A DNA stretch of 64,000 bases from Pseudomonadota bacterium (GCA_021836225.1 JAKBJA010000172.1:1-64000); one strand, 5' to 3'. Positions 34,463-43,477 are shown, counted from the stretch's first letter. Program-made: numbers and translations. Notes: generated by a model not told the origin, from the sequence alone.

Positions 34463-36289
34463 TCAATGACCGTTCTCCTGCAGCCAGCGCTCCAGCATCA
34501 TGGTCACCCAGATCATTACCCCGTAATAGCTGGCGTGCGGTCCACGCTGCATGGCTAGCATGTGGTCGAGATACGCCGGCAGGATCCAGCCGCGCTGCTT
34601 GAAGTCGGCCAGACTGTCGCCGACGAGTTCACCGAGCGGGGCGTATTGCGTGCTCCACACACCGAACGGCAGGCCGAATCCATGCTTGCTCTTGTTGATG
34701 ATCTTTTCCGGCAGCAGGTCGGCGAGCGCCTGCTTGAAGAACCAGCGCAGCTTTTGTCCTCGCACCTTGTAATCGACGGGCAGGTGATTGGCGAAAGTGA
34801 CAATTCGGTCGTCAAGCAGGGGGTAATGTACTTCGATGCCCGCTGCCTCGGTCATGGTGCCGACCTTGCGCAGGTCGTTGTCGGCCAGGGTGAACTTCAG
34901 GTCCAGGTGCATCATGCGATTGATGTAATGGTCCGATGCGGTGCGCTCGTAGACTTCAGTGAGGGCGGCATCTGCCGACAAAGGATCGACGACCTTGATG
35001 AAATCCGCGGAAAAAATATGATTGAGCGGAGTGCGGTGCAGGAAGTTGTAACTTTCCAGTCGCAGCGGAAGGCCGACCCTGGCTTGTGCAACATAGCTCT
35101 TCAGCTTGGATAGCGGGAACCGGTCCGATAGCCCCGGCAGCTTGGTAATTGGCTCGATCAGCCCGTGCCGCAGCAGGGCGGGAACATGGGCGTAGGCCTC
35201 GAACAGACGCTGTTTGGCATAGCGCGCGTTGCCGCCGAAGATTTCATCGCCGCCGTCGCCAGCGAACATCCGTTCGAAGCCGGCTTCGCGCGCGGCCCTG
35301 GCGCAAAAATAGGTTGGCACCGCAGATTCGTTGCCGAAAGGCTCGTCGTATACGCGCGCGATGACGGGGATTGCGGTCACGATATCGGCAGGCTTCAGGT
35401 AATACTCATGGCTGTTGCTGCCATACCGCTCGGCCGCGCAACGCGCATATTCCATCTCGTCGAAGCCGTCGGCGTCGAAGCCAATGGAAAAAGTGTCGAC
35501 CGGTGCGCCGCGCGCGGTAGTGAGGGCGCCTACCACGGTCGAACTGTCCGTTCCTCCGGAGAGAAATGCCGCAGTGCCTGGCGCATCGGCATCGCGCACC
35601 ACCTGGTCCAGGACGCTGCGAAAATCGCGGCGGTGGCTATCGAAGCCGGCATCGACCGGCGTGTAATCGGCCTGCCAGTAAAAACCGGTGCTGATTTGGC
35701 CGTTTTTCAGCGTAAGGTATTGTCCGGGCAGGAGCTTGTGCACGCCCTGATACAGGCTGCGCGGCGCGGGGATGGCGTGGAAGTACAGATAGTCATAGAT
35801 TGCCTGCGGGTCGATGGTGCGACCGATGGCCGGGTGGGCCGCCACGCTTTGCGCACTGCTGCCAAACACCAATTGGCCGCCATGCTTGGCATAGCACAGG
35901 CGCTCGGCGCCTGTGCGGTCAAGCGCCATGAAAGCTTTCTTCTTGATCGGTTCCAGTACGGCAAACGCGAAATTGCCCTGCATCAGGGTCGGCAGTTTTT
36001 CTCCAAAACGCACCCAGCCGTGCGCCACCGCCACGGCTGGGCTCCGGTCGCGAGCGATGAACGCCAGCTCGTCGTCCACAAAGCGCGGGCGGCCATGCAA
36101 CGCGGCCGCCAGCCCGTTTTCTACGTGAATCTGGGCCTTGCCGAAACGCGAGCATCCCGCCACCCCAAGCATCTGGCTGCTATGTTCGTGCAGCAGCCCC
36201 TCCGGCGACAGGCGGGCAGCGCCCCCCATGTGCCGGATCAAGTCCTGATGTGCGCCGTTGTCGCCCAGCCAGCCAAAAATGCCATCCAT
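34463..36289 (-). CDS. Asparagine synthase-related protein with a degenerate glutaminase domain
   Basis: A 608-residue two-domain protein of the asparagine synthetase B fold. The ATP-pyrophosphatase domain is intact: SGGTDSS at 244-250, MFAGDGGDEIFGGNARY, and EAAGIEVHYPLLDDRIV. The N-terminal domain is not. It begins MDGIFGWLG with Asp instead of the nucleophile Cys2, has RLSPEG where active enzymes have RGPD, and lacks the NGEIYN glutamine-binding strand. It should therefore not hydrolyse glutamine and may use free ammonia, another amine, or join two substrates like beta-lactam synthetase. ATG at 36289 is the only sensible start and fixes the Asp2 call. It lies alone on the minus strand between two plus-strand blocks. 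Confidence 0.9.
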   Translation of the reverse strand: MDGIFGWLGDNGAHQDLIRHMGGAARLSPEGLLHEHSSQMLGVAGCSRFGKAQIHVENGLAAALHGRPRFVDDELAFIARDRSPAVAVAHGWVRFGEKLPTLMQGNFAFAVLEPIKKKAFMALDRTGAERLCYAKHGGQLVFGSSAQSVAAHPAIGRTIDPQAIYDYLYFHAIPAPRSLYQGVHKLLPGQYLTLKNGQISTGFYWQADYTPVDAGFDSHRRDFRSVLDQVVRDADAPGTAAFLSGGTDSSTVVGALTTARGAPVDTFSIGFDADGFDEMEYARCAAERYGSNSHEYYLKPADIVTAIPVIARVYDEPFGNESAVPTYFCARAAREAGFERMFAGDGGDEIFGGNARYAKQRLFEAYAHVPALLRHGLIEPITKLPGLSDRFPLSKLKSYVAQARVGLPLRLESYNFLHRTPLNHIFSADFIKVVDPLSADAALTEVYERTASDHYINRMMHLDLKFTLADNDLRKVGTMTEAAGIEVHYPLLDDRIVTFANHLPVDYKVRGQKLRWFFKQALADLLPEKIINKSKHGFGLPFGVWSTQYAPLGELVGDSLADFKQRGWILPAYLDHMLAMQRGPHASYYGVMIWVTMMLERWLQENGH

Positions 36290-36350
36290 GGTGTCGTGTG
36301 TCAGAGTGATGCGGGATAATCAAGGCTCGATATTAACGGGCTTGCCGGTT

Positions 36351-36366
36351 TGGCACGAATCCTGTT
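36351..36366 (+). promoter_or_regulatory. Weak sigma-54-like element before the sulfotransferase gene
   Basis: TGGCACGAATCCTGTT has a perfect -24 element (TGGCACG) with correct spacing to a degenerate -12 element (CTGTT instead of TTGCW, missing the C of GC). If used, transcription would start near 36378, which would exclude the TTG at 36350 as the start codon and favour the TTG at 36413. The lost -12 GC makes this uncertain. Confidence 0.3.
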
Positions 36367-36412
36367 TATTGAATCCGCTAACATTTGCCATATTGTCAGA
36401 AAGCCAAGTCAG

Positions 36413-37330
36413 TTGAGTGAATTCCTGGTCAAAGTAAGAAAAACCCTTGCCTGGCACGCGCGGCGCTTTCAACGCGGCGTGCGCAGTGCGCGTTGGGCGC
36501 TCACTCGCCCGTCGGCGCAGCGTCCGATCATCGTGGTTGGCTGTTCGCGTGCCGGCACCACGCTGGTCTATAAGACGCTGTCCGAATCTGACGAGATCGG
36601 CAGCCTGCAGCGTGAAACCCACGATTACTGGACGGCCCTGCATCCGCTAGCCGACAAGCACTGGGACACCCATGCATTGGTCGCTGGCGATGCCAGCGAC
36701 CGCGAGCGCGACATCGTAAGCCGCTATTTTTACAGCTGGACCGGACAGCATCGCTGGGTCGACAAGAACAACCAGAATGGCCTGTGCGTGCCTTATCTGC
36801 AGGCGCTGTTTTCCGGCGCCGTGTTCGTCTTCGTCAAGCGGAGTCCGGGCGACAACCTCAATTCGCTGATCGAGGGCTGGCGCAAGCCCGACGAATTCGC
36901 CACCTGGTCGAACGACCTGCCGGCGACGGTGGCGGTAGAGAACGGGCAACTCCATCAGTGGTGCTTCTTCCTCGCCGAGGGATGGCGCAATTATCTGGAC
37001 GCGCCGGTCGAGGACGTCGCCGCGTTTCAATACAACGCCATCAACCAGGCCATCCTCGACGCAAAGGCGGTCGTCCCGCCCGGGCAATGGGTCGAGGTGT
37101 TCTACGAGGATTTCCTGCGCGATCCAGTCGTCACCTTTCGCCGGGTGTTCGAAGGCTGTGGCCTGAGCTTCGATTCGCGCCTGCAGGCGCACTGCGCCGA
37201 GGTGCTCGATATCCCCTACAACGCCTTCTCCGAAATCCGCCTGGACAAATGGAAGGACGGCCGCAACCGGGACAAGATCGAACGCGTGCTGCCGCAGGTG
37301 GCCGACGTGGCCGCCAGGATGGGATATTGA
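36413..37330 (+). CDS. Sulfotransferase-family protein (copy 2)
   Basis: A protein of about 305 residues with the sulfotransferase fold. The phosphosulfate loop is IIVVGCSRAGTTLVYKTL (about 39-56), the 3'-phosphate segment is FVFVKRSPGDNLNSLIEGWRKP, and EVFYEDFLRDPVVTFRRVFEGCGL is the usual C-terminal block. It has a central insertion with an ENGQLHQWCFFLAEGWRNY helix absent from copy 1. The start is uncertain: there is no ATG; TTG at 36350, TTG at 36413 and GTG at 36479 are in frame, and a sigma-54-like element overlaps the first. The stop overlaps the next ATG (TGATG). Confidence 0.82.
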   Translation: MSEFLVKVRKTLAWHARRFQRGVRSARWALTRPSAQRPIIVVGCSRAGTTLVYKTLSESDEIGSLQRETHDYWTALHPLADKHWDTHALVAGDASDRERDIVSRYFYSWTGQHRWVDKNNQNGLCVPYLQALFSGAVFVFVKRSPGDNLNSLIEGWRKPDEFATWSNDLPATVAVENGQLHQWCFFLAEGWRNYLDAPVEDVAAFQYNAINQAILDAKAVVPPGQWVEVFYEDFLRDPVVTFRRVFEGCGLSFDSRLQAHCAEVLDIPYNAFSEIRLDKWKDGRNRDKIERVLPQVADVAARMGY

Positions 37331-38523
37331 TGACGGTGTTGGCGCTTGCTTTCGCGATGCCGCTGGTATTGTGGGCGGGCGTGTTGCTGGCCTTTGCCGG
37401 CCCGCTGATTGCGCGCTGGCGCGAGCCGGTCCTGAAATGTCCCGTGCTCATTATCGAAAGCGACGACTGGGGCGCCGGCCCGGGGCAGCAGGCCGACGCG
37501 TTGCGCCGCCTGTCCGGATTGCTGCAGCGCCTGCGCGACCGCAGCGGCCGGCCGGCGGTGATGACGCTGGGCGTGGTGCTGGAGATTCCGGACGGCGAGC
37601 GGATCGCCGCTGCTGGCGGCACCGAATACCATGCCATGCGCCTGGCCGACGCCCCCTTCGATGCCGTACGCACCGCCCTGACCGACGGGATCGAGGCCGG
37701 CGTATTTGCCCCGCAACTGCATGGCCAGTGTCACTATTGGCCAGCGGCGCTGCTGGCTGCAGCTCGAACGGATCCCGATGTGCGCGACTGGCTCACCTCA
37801 CCCGAACCCGCATCGACTGAAGCCCTGCCTTCCCCTCTGCAAAGCCGCTGGGTCGATGCATCCAGCCTGCCGTCGCGCCCGCTTGATCCGGCCGACATCC
37901 ATCAATCCGCAGCCTGTGAGGCGGCCGACTATGCCGCGATATTCGGCCAAGCGCCGGCAGCGGCGGTGGCAACGACTTTTGTCTGGAACGACGCGGTCGA
38001 AGCCGCCTGGGCAACAGCCGGCGTCGACGTCATCATCACGCCCGGGCGTCGCGCCACCTGCCGCAATGCCGTGGGCCAGCCCGCCTGCGTGGATGCAACG
38101 ATGCTGACGGGTGAGCGTTCACTCGCGGGGCAAACTTATCTTGTGCGCGACGTGTACTTCGAGCCCGCGTTGGGTCACGCCTCGCAGCGCCTGGTGGAAG
38201 GCCTGCTCGCGCGCACCCGGCAGGGCCGCGCCTGCCTGACGGAGACCCATCGCTTCAATTTTCTGCAGGCGCCAGACGCCAGCCTGGCAACCCTTGAAGC
38301 CGGTTTGAACGCAGTCCTTGCAACTTGCCCGAATGTGCGTTTTCTGTCCCCACTTGAACTTGCACACGCGATCCGGGCGCGCAACCCGGACTGGATCGAA
38401 ACCCGGCTGCTGCCGCGTCTTGTCGCCTGGCGCGCCCGCCTGGACGAGCTCCCGCGGTTTCGCCGGATGGCACGACTCACGGGCCTGGCGCTGCCACTAG
38501 CCTTGCTGGGGCGGTCAGCATGA
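37330..38523 (+). CDS. Membrane-anchored polysaccharide deacetylase-like protein
   Basis: A 397-residue protein starting with a hydrophobic segment (ALAFAMPLVLWAGVLLAFAG) and then a domain with scattered deacetylase-like blocks: LIIESDDWGAGPG (Asp45, Asp46, as in the metal-binding strand of the NodB/glycoside hydrolase 38-57 superfamily), QLHGQCHYWP (two His) and CLTETHRFNF. The blocks are spaced more widely than in NodB proteins, so family membership is probable but distant. It is not the same type as the two canonical deacetylases in the window. The ATG overlaps the sulfotransferase stop, and its own stop overlaps the next GT2, so a sulfotransferase, deacetylase-like protein and GT2 form a coupled trio. 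Confidence 0.65.
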   Translation: MTVLALAFAMPLVLWAGVLLAFAGPLIARWREPVLKCPVLIIESDDWGAGPGQQADALRRLSGLLQRLRDRSGRPAVMTLGVVLEIPDGERIAAAGGTEYHAMRLADAPFDAVRTALTDGIEAGVFAPQLHGQCHYWPAALLAAARTDPDVRDWLTSPEPASTEALPSPLQSRWVDASSLPSRPLDPADIHQSAACEAADYAAIFGQAPAAAVATTFVWNDAVEAAWATAGVDVIITPGRRATCRNAVGQPACVDATMLTGERSLAGQTYLVRDVYFEPALGHASQRLVEGLLARTRQGRACLTETHRFNFLQAPDASLATLEAGLNAVLATCPNVRFLSPLELAHAIRARNPDWIETRLLPRLVAWRARLDELPRFRRMARLTGLALPLALLGRSA

Positions 38524-39449
38524 GTCCGCGCTTCTCGGTCATCATTCCTGCATTCAACGCTGCGGGCACGCTGGCGCGCGCAATCGACTCCGTGCGTGCG
38601 CAAAGCTGCACGGCGCACGAAATCATCGTGATCGACGACGGCTCGACCGATTCCACGGCCGAAGTTGCACGCCAGTTCGGCGACGCGGTGCGGCTGATCC
38701 AGCAGAACAATAGCGGCGTCTCGGTTGCCCGCAACGCGGGTGCGGCTGCGGCTAACGGCGAGTGGCTGGCATTTCTGGATGCCGACGACTGGTACGCCCC
38801 GGACCGGCTGAAGCTGCACGCAGAATGGATAGCGGACGATCCAGGGCTGGACTTTTTGACGGGTGACTACGAGTACCGCGACGATGCCGGCAGCCTGCTC
38901 GGAACCTCGATGGCGCAGCATGAGTCTGGCCGCGTGATGCTGGCCAAGGCCGCCGGCGCAACGCGGGTGGTGATGGAGACGCCGTCCGAGTTGGCCGCGT
39001 TCGTCGCCGACCATTTCGGCGACACGCATACCCTCTCGGTGCCGCGCGCTCGTTTTGTCGAACTGGGCGGCTACCCCACCGGCTTCAAGGTGTGCGAGGA
39101 CGTGCATTTCCTCACCCGCCTGGTGGCTAAAAGCCGCCGCATCGGCGTGGTGTGCCAAAGCCTCGGCATCTATGTGATCCACGCTGGCAGCGCCACGCGG
39201 CGCAATCCGGTGGCCGCGCAGCGCGAGAACGTACGCACGCTGATCGACCTGGCGCGGCTGGCGGAAAATTTCCCGGCGCCGGTCAGCCGCGGCGTGGCCG
39301 CACGGATGCAGAGCGCCCGCTACAACCTTGGCTGCGCGTTGAGCAAAAACGGCCAGCGCATTGCTGCAGTCAAGGCCGTATTGCCCACGCTGGCGGCGCG
39401 CCCAGGCTGGCGCAGCCTGCGCGATGTATTGTCGATGCTGAAAGGATGA
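38520..39449 (+). CDS. GT2 glycosyltransferase
   Basis: A 309-residue GT-A glycosyltransferase of family 2. SVIIPAFNAAGTLARAIDSV and EIIVIDDGSTDSTAE form the nucleotide-binding half, and WLAFLDADDWYAPDRL holds the DxD metal motif. The remainder (FKVCEDVHFLTRLVAKS) carries the ED of the catalytic base region. No membrane helices are seen. The start overlaps the upstream stop (ATGA); the next gene begins five bases after its end. Confidence 0.93.
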   Translation: MSPRFSVIIPAFNAAGTLARAIDSVRAQSCTAHEIIVIDDGSTDSTAEVARQFGDAVRLIQQNNSGVSVARNAGAAAANGEWLAFLDADDWYAPDRLKLHAEWIADDPGLDFLTGDYEYRDDAGSLLGTSMAQHESGRVMLAKAAGATRVVMETPSELAAFVADHFGDTHTLSVPRARFVELGGYPTGFKVCEDVHFLTRLVAKSRRIGVVCQSLGIYVIHAGSATRRNPVAAQRENVRTLIDLARLAENFPAPVSRGVAARMQSARYNLGCALSKNGQRIAAVKAVLPTLAARPGWRSLRDVLSMLKG

Positions 39450-39453
39450 ATGC

Positions 39454-40617
39454 GTGAACCGCCTGTTGGTGCTGACGGAATTGTTCCTTCCTACCAAGGG
39501 CGGCACGGCCGTGTGGGCGGCCGAAGTCTACAAGCGCCTCGGCGGCAAGGAAATTCACATTGTCACCGCCGACGTGCCGGGTGCGGATACGGTCGACGCT
39601 GTTCATCCCAATACCATTCATCGTCTTAGTCTCAAGCGCGTGGCCTGGCTGCGTCCTGAATCTTTGGTGATGTATGCACGCTTCTTCTTCAAGGCATTGT
39701 GGCTGTCGGTCACGCATCGCTTCGACGCCATCCATGCCTTTCGCGCCCTTCCAGAGGGATTCGTTGCTTGGCTGGTCGCGCGCCTGACCTTACGTCCAGT
39801 CGTGATCTACGCCCACGGTGAGGAGTTGACCACGTGGGGGCGTGGAGGAAAATACAAGGCGATGCGCTTTGCCTTGCGCCACGCTGACCGGGTCATCGCG
39901 AATAGCGAGCACACGCGCGACACGCTGCTGAAAATGGACGTCGACGAGGCGGACATCACCATTATTTACCCTGGGGTTGATGTGTCGGTCTTCAGACCAG
40001 GGCTGGACGTAAGCGGACTACGTGAAGGCCTGGGTATCCGCCCCGACGACAAACTGGTGTTCTCGGTCGGCCGCCTGTCGCGCCGCAAGGGCTTCGATCA
40101 GATGATCCGCGCCGTGGCGCAATTACACGCCGAAGGCTTCCCGCTACGTTACGTCATCGCGGGTATCGGTGAAGACGCCGATTACCTCGATGGCCTGATC
40201 GCGGAACATAATGTCCAAGGCATCGTCCACAGGATAGGTCCGGTAAGTGAGGCCGACCTGCCGCGCTGGATGAATGCCTGCGACGTGTTTGCCATGCCCA
40301 ACCGCGAAATCGACGGTGACAATGAGGGATTCGGCATGGTGTTTATCGAGGCCAGCGCCTGTGGTAAACCTGTCCTTGCGGGTGATGCTGGCGGTACCGC
40401 GGCTGCAGTGCATAATGACTTAACTGGTCTACGCGTTGATGGCAACTCGGTCAAGGCAGTGGCAAATGCGCTGGTTCGATTGCTTTCTGGTAAGGACGAA
40501 GTTGTGGAAATGGGACAGTGCGGCTGGAAACGCGTACAGACTGAATTTGCATGGGAAAAGGTAGCGGACAAGACTCATGCTTTATCCTTGAATATGAAAA
40601 GGAGCGACAAAAAATGA
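39454..40617 (+). CDS. GT4 glycosyltransferase
   Basis: A 387-residue family 4 glycosyltransferase with LTELFLPTKGGTAVWAAEVYKRL at the N-terminus, VIYAHGEELTTWGRGG in the acceptor cleft, FSVGRLSRRKGFDQMI at the start of the donor domain and NEGFGMVFIEASACGKPVL as the EX7E motif. It is similar to mannosyltransferases of the PimB group, but specificity is unknown. The GTG at 39454 is preceded by AAAGGATGA and lies five bases after the GT2 stop. Its TGA overlaps the ATG of the secreted TPR-like gene. Confidence 0.93.
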   Translation: MNRLLVLTELFLPTKGGTAVWAAEVYKRLGGKEIHIVTADVPGADTVDAVHPNTIHRLSLKRVAWLRPESLVMYARFFFKALWLSVTHRFDAIHAFRALPEGFVAWLVARLTLRPVVIYAHGEELTTWGRGGKYKAMRFALRHADRVIANSEHTRDTLLKMDVDEADITIIYPGVDVSVFRPGLDVSGLREGLGIRPDDKLVFSVGRLSRRKGFDQMIRAVAQLHAEGFPLRYVIAGIGEDADYLDGLIAEHNVQGIVHRIGPVSEADLPRWMNACDVFAMPNREIDGDNEGFGMVFIEASACGKPVLAGDAGGTAAAVHNDLTGLRVDGNSVKAVANALVRLLSGKDEVVEMGQCGWKRVQTEFAWEKVADKTHALSLNMKRSDKK

Positions 40618-41375
40618 GGGCATTCTGGTTAAGTGCGTTGCTGCTGATATCCATGCCGAGTTGGGCCATCCTTCCCTTCACGGCCACGCCAGCAGAGCAG
40701 GCCATGTGCAAAGCCCGCGTTTATTCCCGACTGGATCACAGCGATCGTAAGAATGCGGTACACATGCACCATTATTGTGATGGCTTGCGTTTTATTGACC
40801 GCGCCTACGCGTCAATGAAGAATAAGCGTGAGATGGGATATTACTTGGGGAAATCGATCGCGGGTTTTGACTACGTTTTAAGTGCCACCCAGGAGGACTA
40901 TGCAATGCGCGGCGAAGTCCATGTGGGCAAGGCGCGCGCCCTGAAATTGATGGGCAGAAATGCGGAAGCCGCGGCGGAGTACCACAAGGCTTTGCGTTAT
41001 AAATTTGATTCCCCCGATGTCTTTATTGCGGTTGCTGATTTTTACAAAGAGTCGGGCAACAAGACAAAGGCCCTGGAGACGGTGACCGAGGGACTTAAAA
41101 TCAACCCCCAATCCAATGGTCTCAAACGTCGCTACACGGAGTTAGGGGGGAAGTTGCCCTATCCTGAAGCAGTCGATAAAAACACTCTCGCCAAGGAATC
41201 CAAGGTCGAGGATAAGCCAGATGACAAGATTGGGGATGAACAATCCCCCAAGGAGGCGGAGAGCGAAGTTGCCAAGGCCGATAAGCCGACAACCCAATCT
41301 GAGGTAGCCCCCCAGCTCGATCCGCCCAAAATCGGCTCACCGAAAAATCCCTACTGCCGCTTCTGTCCGGATTGA
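40614..41375 (+). CDS. Secreted TPR-like protein of unknown function
   Basis: A 253-residue exported protein. A Sec signal peptide (RAFWLSALLLISMPSWA, cleavage near 18) is followed by helical hairpins resembling tetratricopeptide repeats: GEVHVGKARALKLMGRNAEAAAEYHKAL, PDVFIAVADFYKESGNKTKALETVTEGLKINP. After about residue 180 the chain is charged and low-complexity (Lys, Glu, Asp, Pro), ending PYCRFCPD with a C-x-x-C pair. It probably is a periplasmic scaffold that binds a partner of the EPS assembly. ATG at 40614 has AAGGAG upstream and overlaps the previous stop. It is the last plus-strand gene; a convergent GT4 begins 90 bases on, with no obvious terminator between them. Confidence 0.75.
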   Translation: MRAFWLSALLLISMPSWAILPFTATPAEQAMCKARVYSRLDHSDRKNAVHMHHYCDGLRFIDRAYASMKNKREMGYYLGKSIAGFDYVLSATQEDYAMRGEVHVGKARALKLMGRNAEAAAEYHKALRYKFDSPDVFIAVADFYKESGNKTKALETVTEGLKINPQSNGLKRRYTELGGKLPYPEAVDKNTLAKESKVEDKPDDKIGDEQSPKEAESEVAKADKPTTQSEVAPQLDPPKIGSPKNPYCRFCPD

Positions 41376-41465
41376 ATCGTCGTTGACTGAATCGCCATAC
41401 ATGGAATCTGAATCTGCACCGTGTGTTACTGACGATAAGGTGCAAGGCAATTATGCAGCGATGCC

Positions 41466-42563
41466 TTATTGATTTGCGCAGCTTAGCAACAACGCCTCAA
41501 ACTCACGCACAGGGTAGGTAGTAAACGACTGCTCCACCATGGCTCGACCTGCCTCTCCCATTGTTTCGCGCAGTGACGGGTTGGCAATCAATGCGTGAAC
41601 CCGGGTGGCCAGGGACTCGACATCTCCAGACTCGACCAGATAGCCGTTTACCCCATCTTCGATGACTTCAGGGATGCCACCCACCCTCGTGGCAACGACC
41701 GGTTTGCGGCAGGCGCCGGCTTCCAGGTTGATGAGTCCGAGCGGTTCCTGCCAGCGCGACGGAACAACAATAATGTCCGCGGTATGGTAGACGTTTTCCA
41801 CGTCTTTGCGGTAACCGATATAGCGGATGCGTATATCACCACCCGCCAGTTGCTCAAGGTCAGTGGGGCTATAGCTACCGGGGAATTTTTTCGGATCGCG
41901 ACATTCCCCAGCGATCAAAAAACGTGCGTTCGGCGCATCGATGGCGCGAGCCATCTTGATGAAATCGGCTACGCCCTTGATTTCGCGGATTTGCCCGAGA
42001 AAAGCGATCACGATGTCGGTTTCGGTGAGGCCCAGTTCGCTGCGCAGGCTATGGCCTGCATCAAAGCGTGCAAGGCTGATCGGGTTGTAAATTACCGGCT
42101 TGGCCAGACCCGGGGGGCCAGACTGTTCAGCCGTATAGCGCGATACCGCGATCGCTGCGCGGCACCAGCGCATTGCCGGCGACGGGCTGTGATTGATGAC
42201 GTGGTAATGCGCGAGGATGGGAATGCCGGCGAGCTTTGCAGCGAGTAACTCAGCCGGCCGCCAGAAGTTCGAGCCGTTGACATGGATTACTTCAACCCGC
42301 TCCTTACGGAAAAACCGCCATGCCTTCCAGAGGGCTCTCAAATAAACGAGAGGGGATCCAGGTTCGGTAAAGGGTGACCAGACTTCAAAGCGCAACCCGT
42401 GCGCATTCAATTCGGGTTCGATCGGGCCCCTGCAAGGCAGTACCAGAACAGGATCTAATCGGGTGGTGTCGAGTTGCCACAGATTGGTGTAAAGCACGCG
42501 ACTCGCGCCACCCCAGTCGCCGCAACTGTTGGTGATGAAGCAGACTACGGGTTTCTTGTTCAT
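41466..42563 (-). CDS. GT4 glycosyltransferase
   Basis: A 365-residue family 4 glycosyltransferase. The N-terminal half has CGDWGGASRVLYTNLWQL and DVIHVNGSNFWRP-like segments; the donor half has IAFLGQIREIKGVADFIKMA and the EX7E region QEPLGLINLEAGACRKPVVATRVGG. It is separated from the next gene upstream by 176 bases, so it may have its own promoter; GATAAT on the minus strand about 10 bases before the ATG resembles a -10 element but has no -35 partner. Sugar specificity is unknown. Confidence 0.92.
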   Translation of the reverse strand: MNKKPVVCFITNSCGDWGGASRVLYTNLWQLDTTRLDPVLVLPCRGPIEPELNAHGLRFEVWSPFTEPGSPLVYLRALWKAWRFFRKERVEVIHVNGSNFWRPAELLAAKLAGIPILAHYHVINHSPSPAMRWCRAAIAVSRYTAEQSGPPGLAKPVIYNPISLARFDAGHSLRSELGLTETDIVIAFLGQIREIKGVADFIKMARAIDAPNARFLIAGECRDPKKFPGSYSPTDLEQLAGGDIRIRYIGYRKDVENVYHTADIIVVPSRWQEPLGLINLEAGACRKPVVATRVGGIPEVIEDGVNGYLVESGDVESLATRVHALIANPSLRETMGEAGRAMVEQSFTTYPVREFEALLLSCANQ

Positions 42564-42739
42564 GGACTCGTATTATCTAGTAAATGTGATTTGCCACCGT
42601 CTTGCGAGATTTTCGTCTCATCCGTAAATCTCCGGCTGCCGCAACTGGCCATGAACATTTATTGTCGCTGCGCTTAATTTCTGTGCAGGTTTTCATGAGG
42701 GTCTTCAGATCACCATTGGCTAAATGCGCCCGGGTCGGA
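42564..42739. other. Intergenic region, 176 bases, no gene seen
   Basis: It separates the GT4 at 41466 from the FkbM methyltransferase gene at 42740, both on the minus strand. It is AT-richer than the flanking core genes. I find no sigma-54 site, stable hairpin or open frame with coding character. A minus-strand promoter for the GT4 is likely but only a lone GATAAT near 42571-42576 can be pointed to. Confidence 0.4.
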
Positions 42740-43477
42740 TTAGTTTTTTACCATCACACAATCGAATTCGATTAGGCGAAGAGAGCGATCCTTGGTGACG
42801 GGAAACATGTCGGAAAGAACGAAGCCACGGTCATTCAGGCTTGTTAACATGGTCGTAAAAGGAGGCATGCCCTGATAGAGAGGTACGACCGACCCCTCGA
42901 ACTGCAAGCCGACGAATTGATCTAAGGATTGCTTGGCACCACGGACGACTTCGAGATCGTAACCCTGCGTATCCATCTTGAGATATGGCTGTTTGGCCGG
43001 GAGAGCTTGAAGAAGGCCAGGCAGTTGGCGGTCGACCGTATCGACAGCAACTTCAATTTCTTTCAGCGTCTCACGCTTCTGAGAAGCATGAGCGCTTTCT
43101 GAAAAATCCGGCTTGTGAAAGGAGCTCAGTGTGCTTGCGACAGAAACATTGAACATTGCGGTACCATGATTGGCGCCTAGTGCCATTTGAAACACTCGCC
43201 AGCGGGTGTCGTCCTGGCTGCGTTCAAGTAGCTTTTCATAGGCCTCGGGAACTGGCTCGTAGCTGGCGATCCAGCCTTTGTACCCGACGTGCAGACGAAG
43301 GAAGTCTCGGTACTGTCCGACGTTAGCGCCCACATCCATGACAAGGTCGACTTCGTATAAATCAAACAAATGACGAAGATGCTCCGCTGCTTCGTAGTGC
43401 TGTAGTCGCCACGTAGGCATTACTGTGAAGCCCATTTTTTCGGCGGCTTTGCTTGCCAGGTTATTCAGTCTGCTCAT
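42740..43477 (-). CDS. FkbM-family methyltransferase
   Basis: A 245-residue SAM-dependent O-methyltransferase. The SAM motif is DLVMDVGANVGQYRDFLRL, followed by ASYEPVPEAYEKLLE and the family-specific YLKMDTQGYDLEVVRGAKQ. FkbM-type enzymes methylate hydroxyls of sugars or polyketides, so a methyl ether on the polysaccharide is likely. The start is placed at the ATG at 43477, which overlaps the upstream GT4 stop (ATGA) and has GAGGG nine bases before it; an ATG at 43486 directly after that GAGGG is less favourable. The composition is more AT-rich than the XrtA core. Confidence 0.93.
   Translation of the reverse strand: MSRLNNLASKAAEKMGFTVMPTWRLQHYEAAEHLRHLFDLYEVDLVMDVGANVGQYRDFLRLHVGYKGWIASYEPVPEAYEKLLERSQDDTRWRVFQMALGANHGTAMFNVSVASTLSSFHKPDFSESAHASQKRETLKEIEVAVDTVDRQLPGLLQALPAKQPYLKMDTQGYDLEVVRGAKQSLDQFVGLQFEGSVVPLYQGMPPFTTMLTSLNDRGFVLSDMFPVTKDRSLRLIEFDCVMVKN

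Noticed and set aside
42571..42576. Minus-strand GATAAT as a promoter for the GT4 at 41466
   Set aside because: No -35 hexamer at 16-18 bases and it would leave an extremely short leader.
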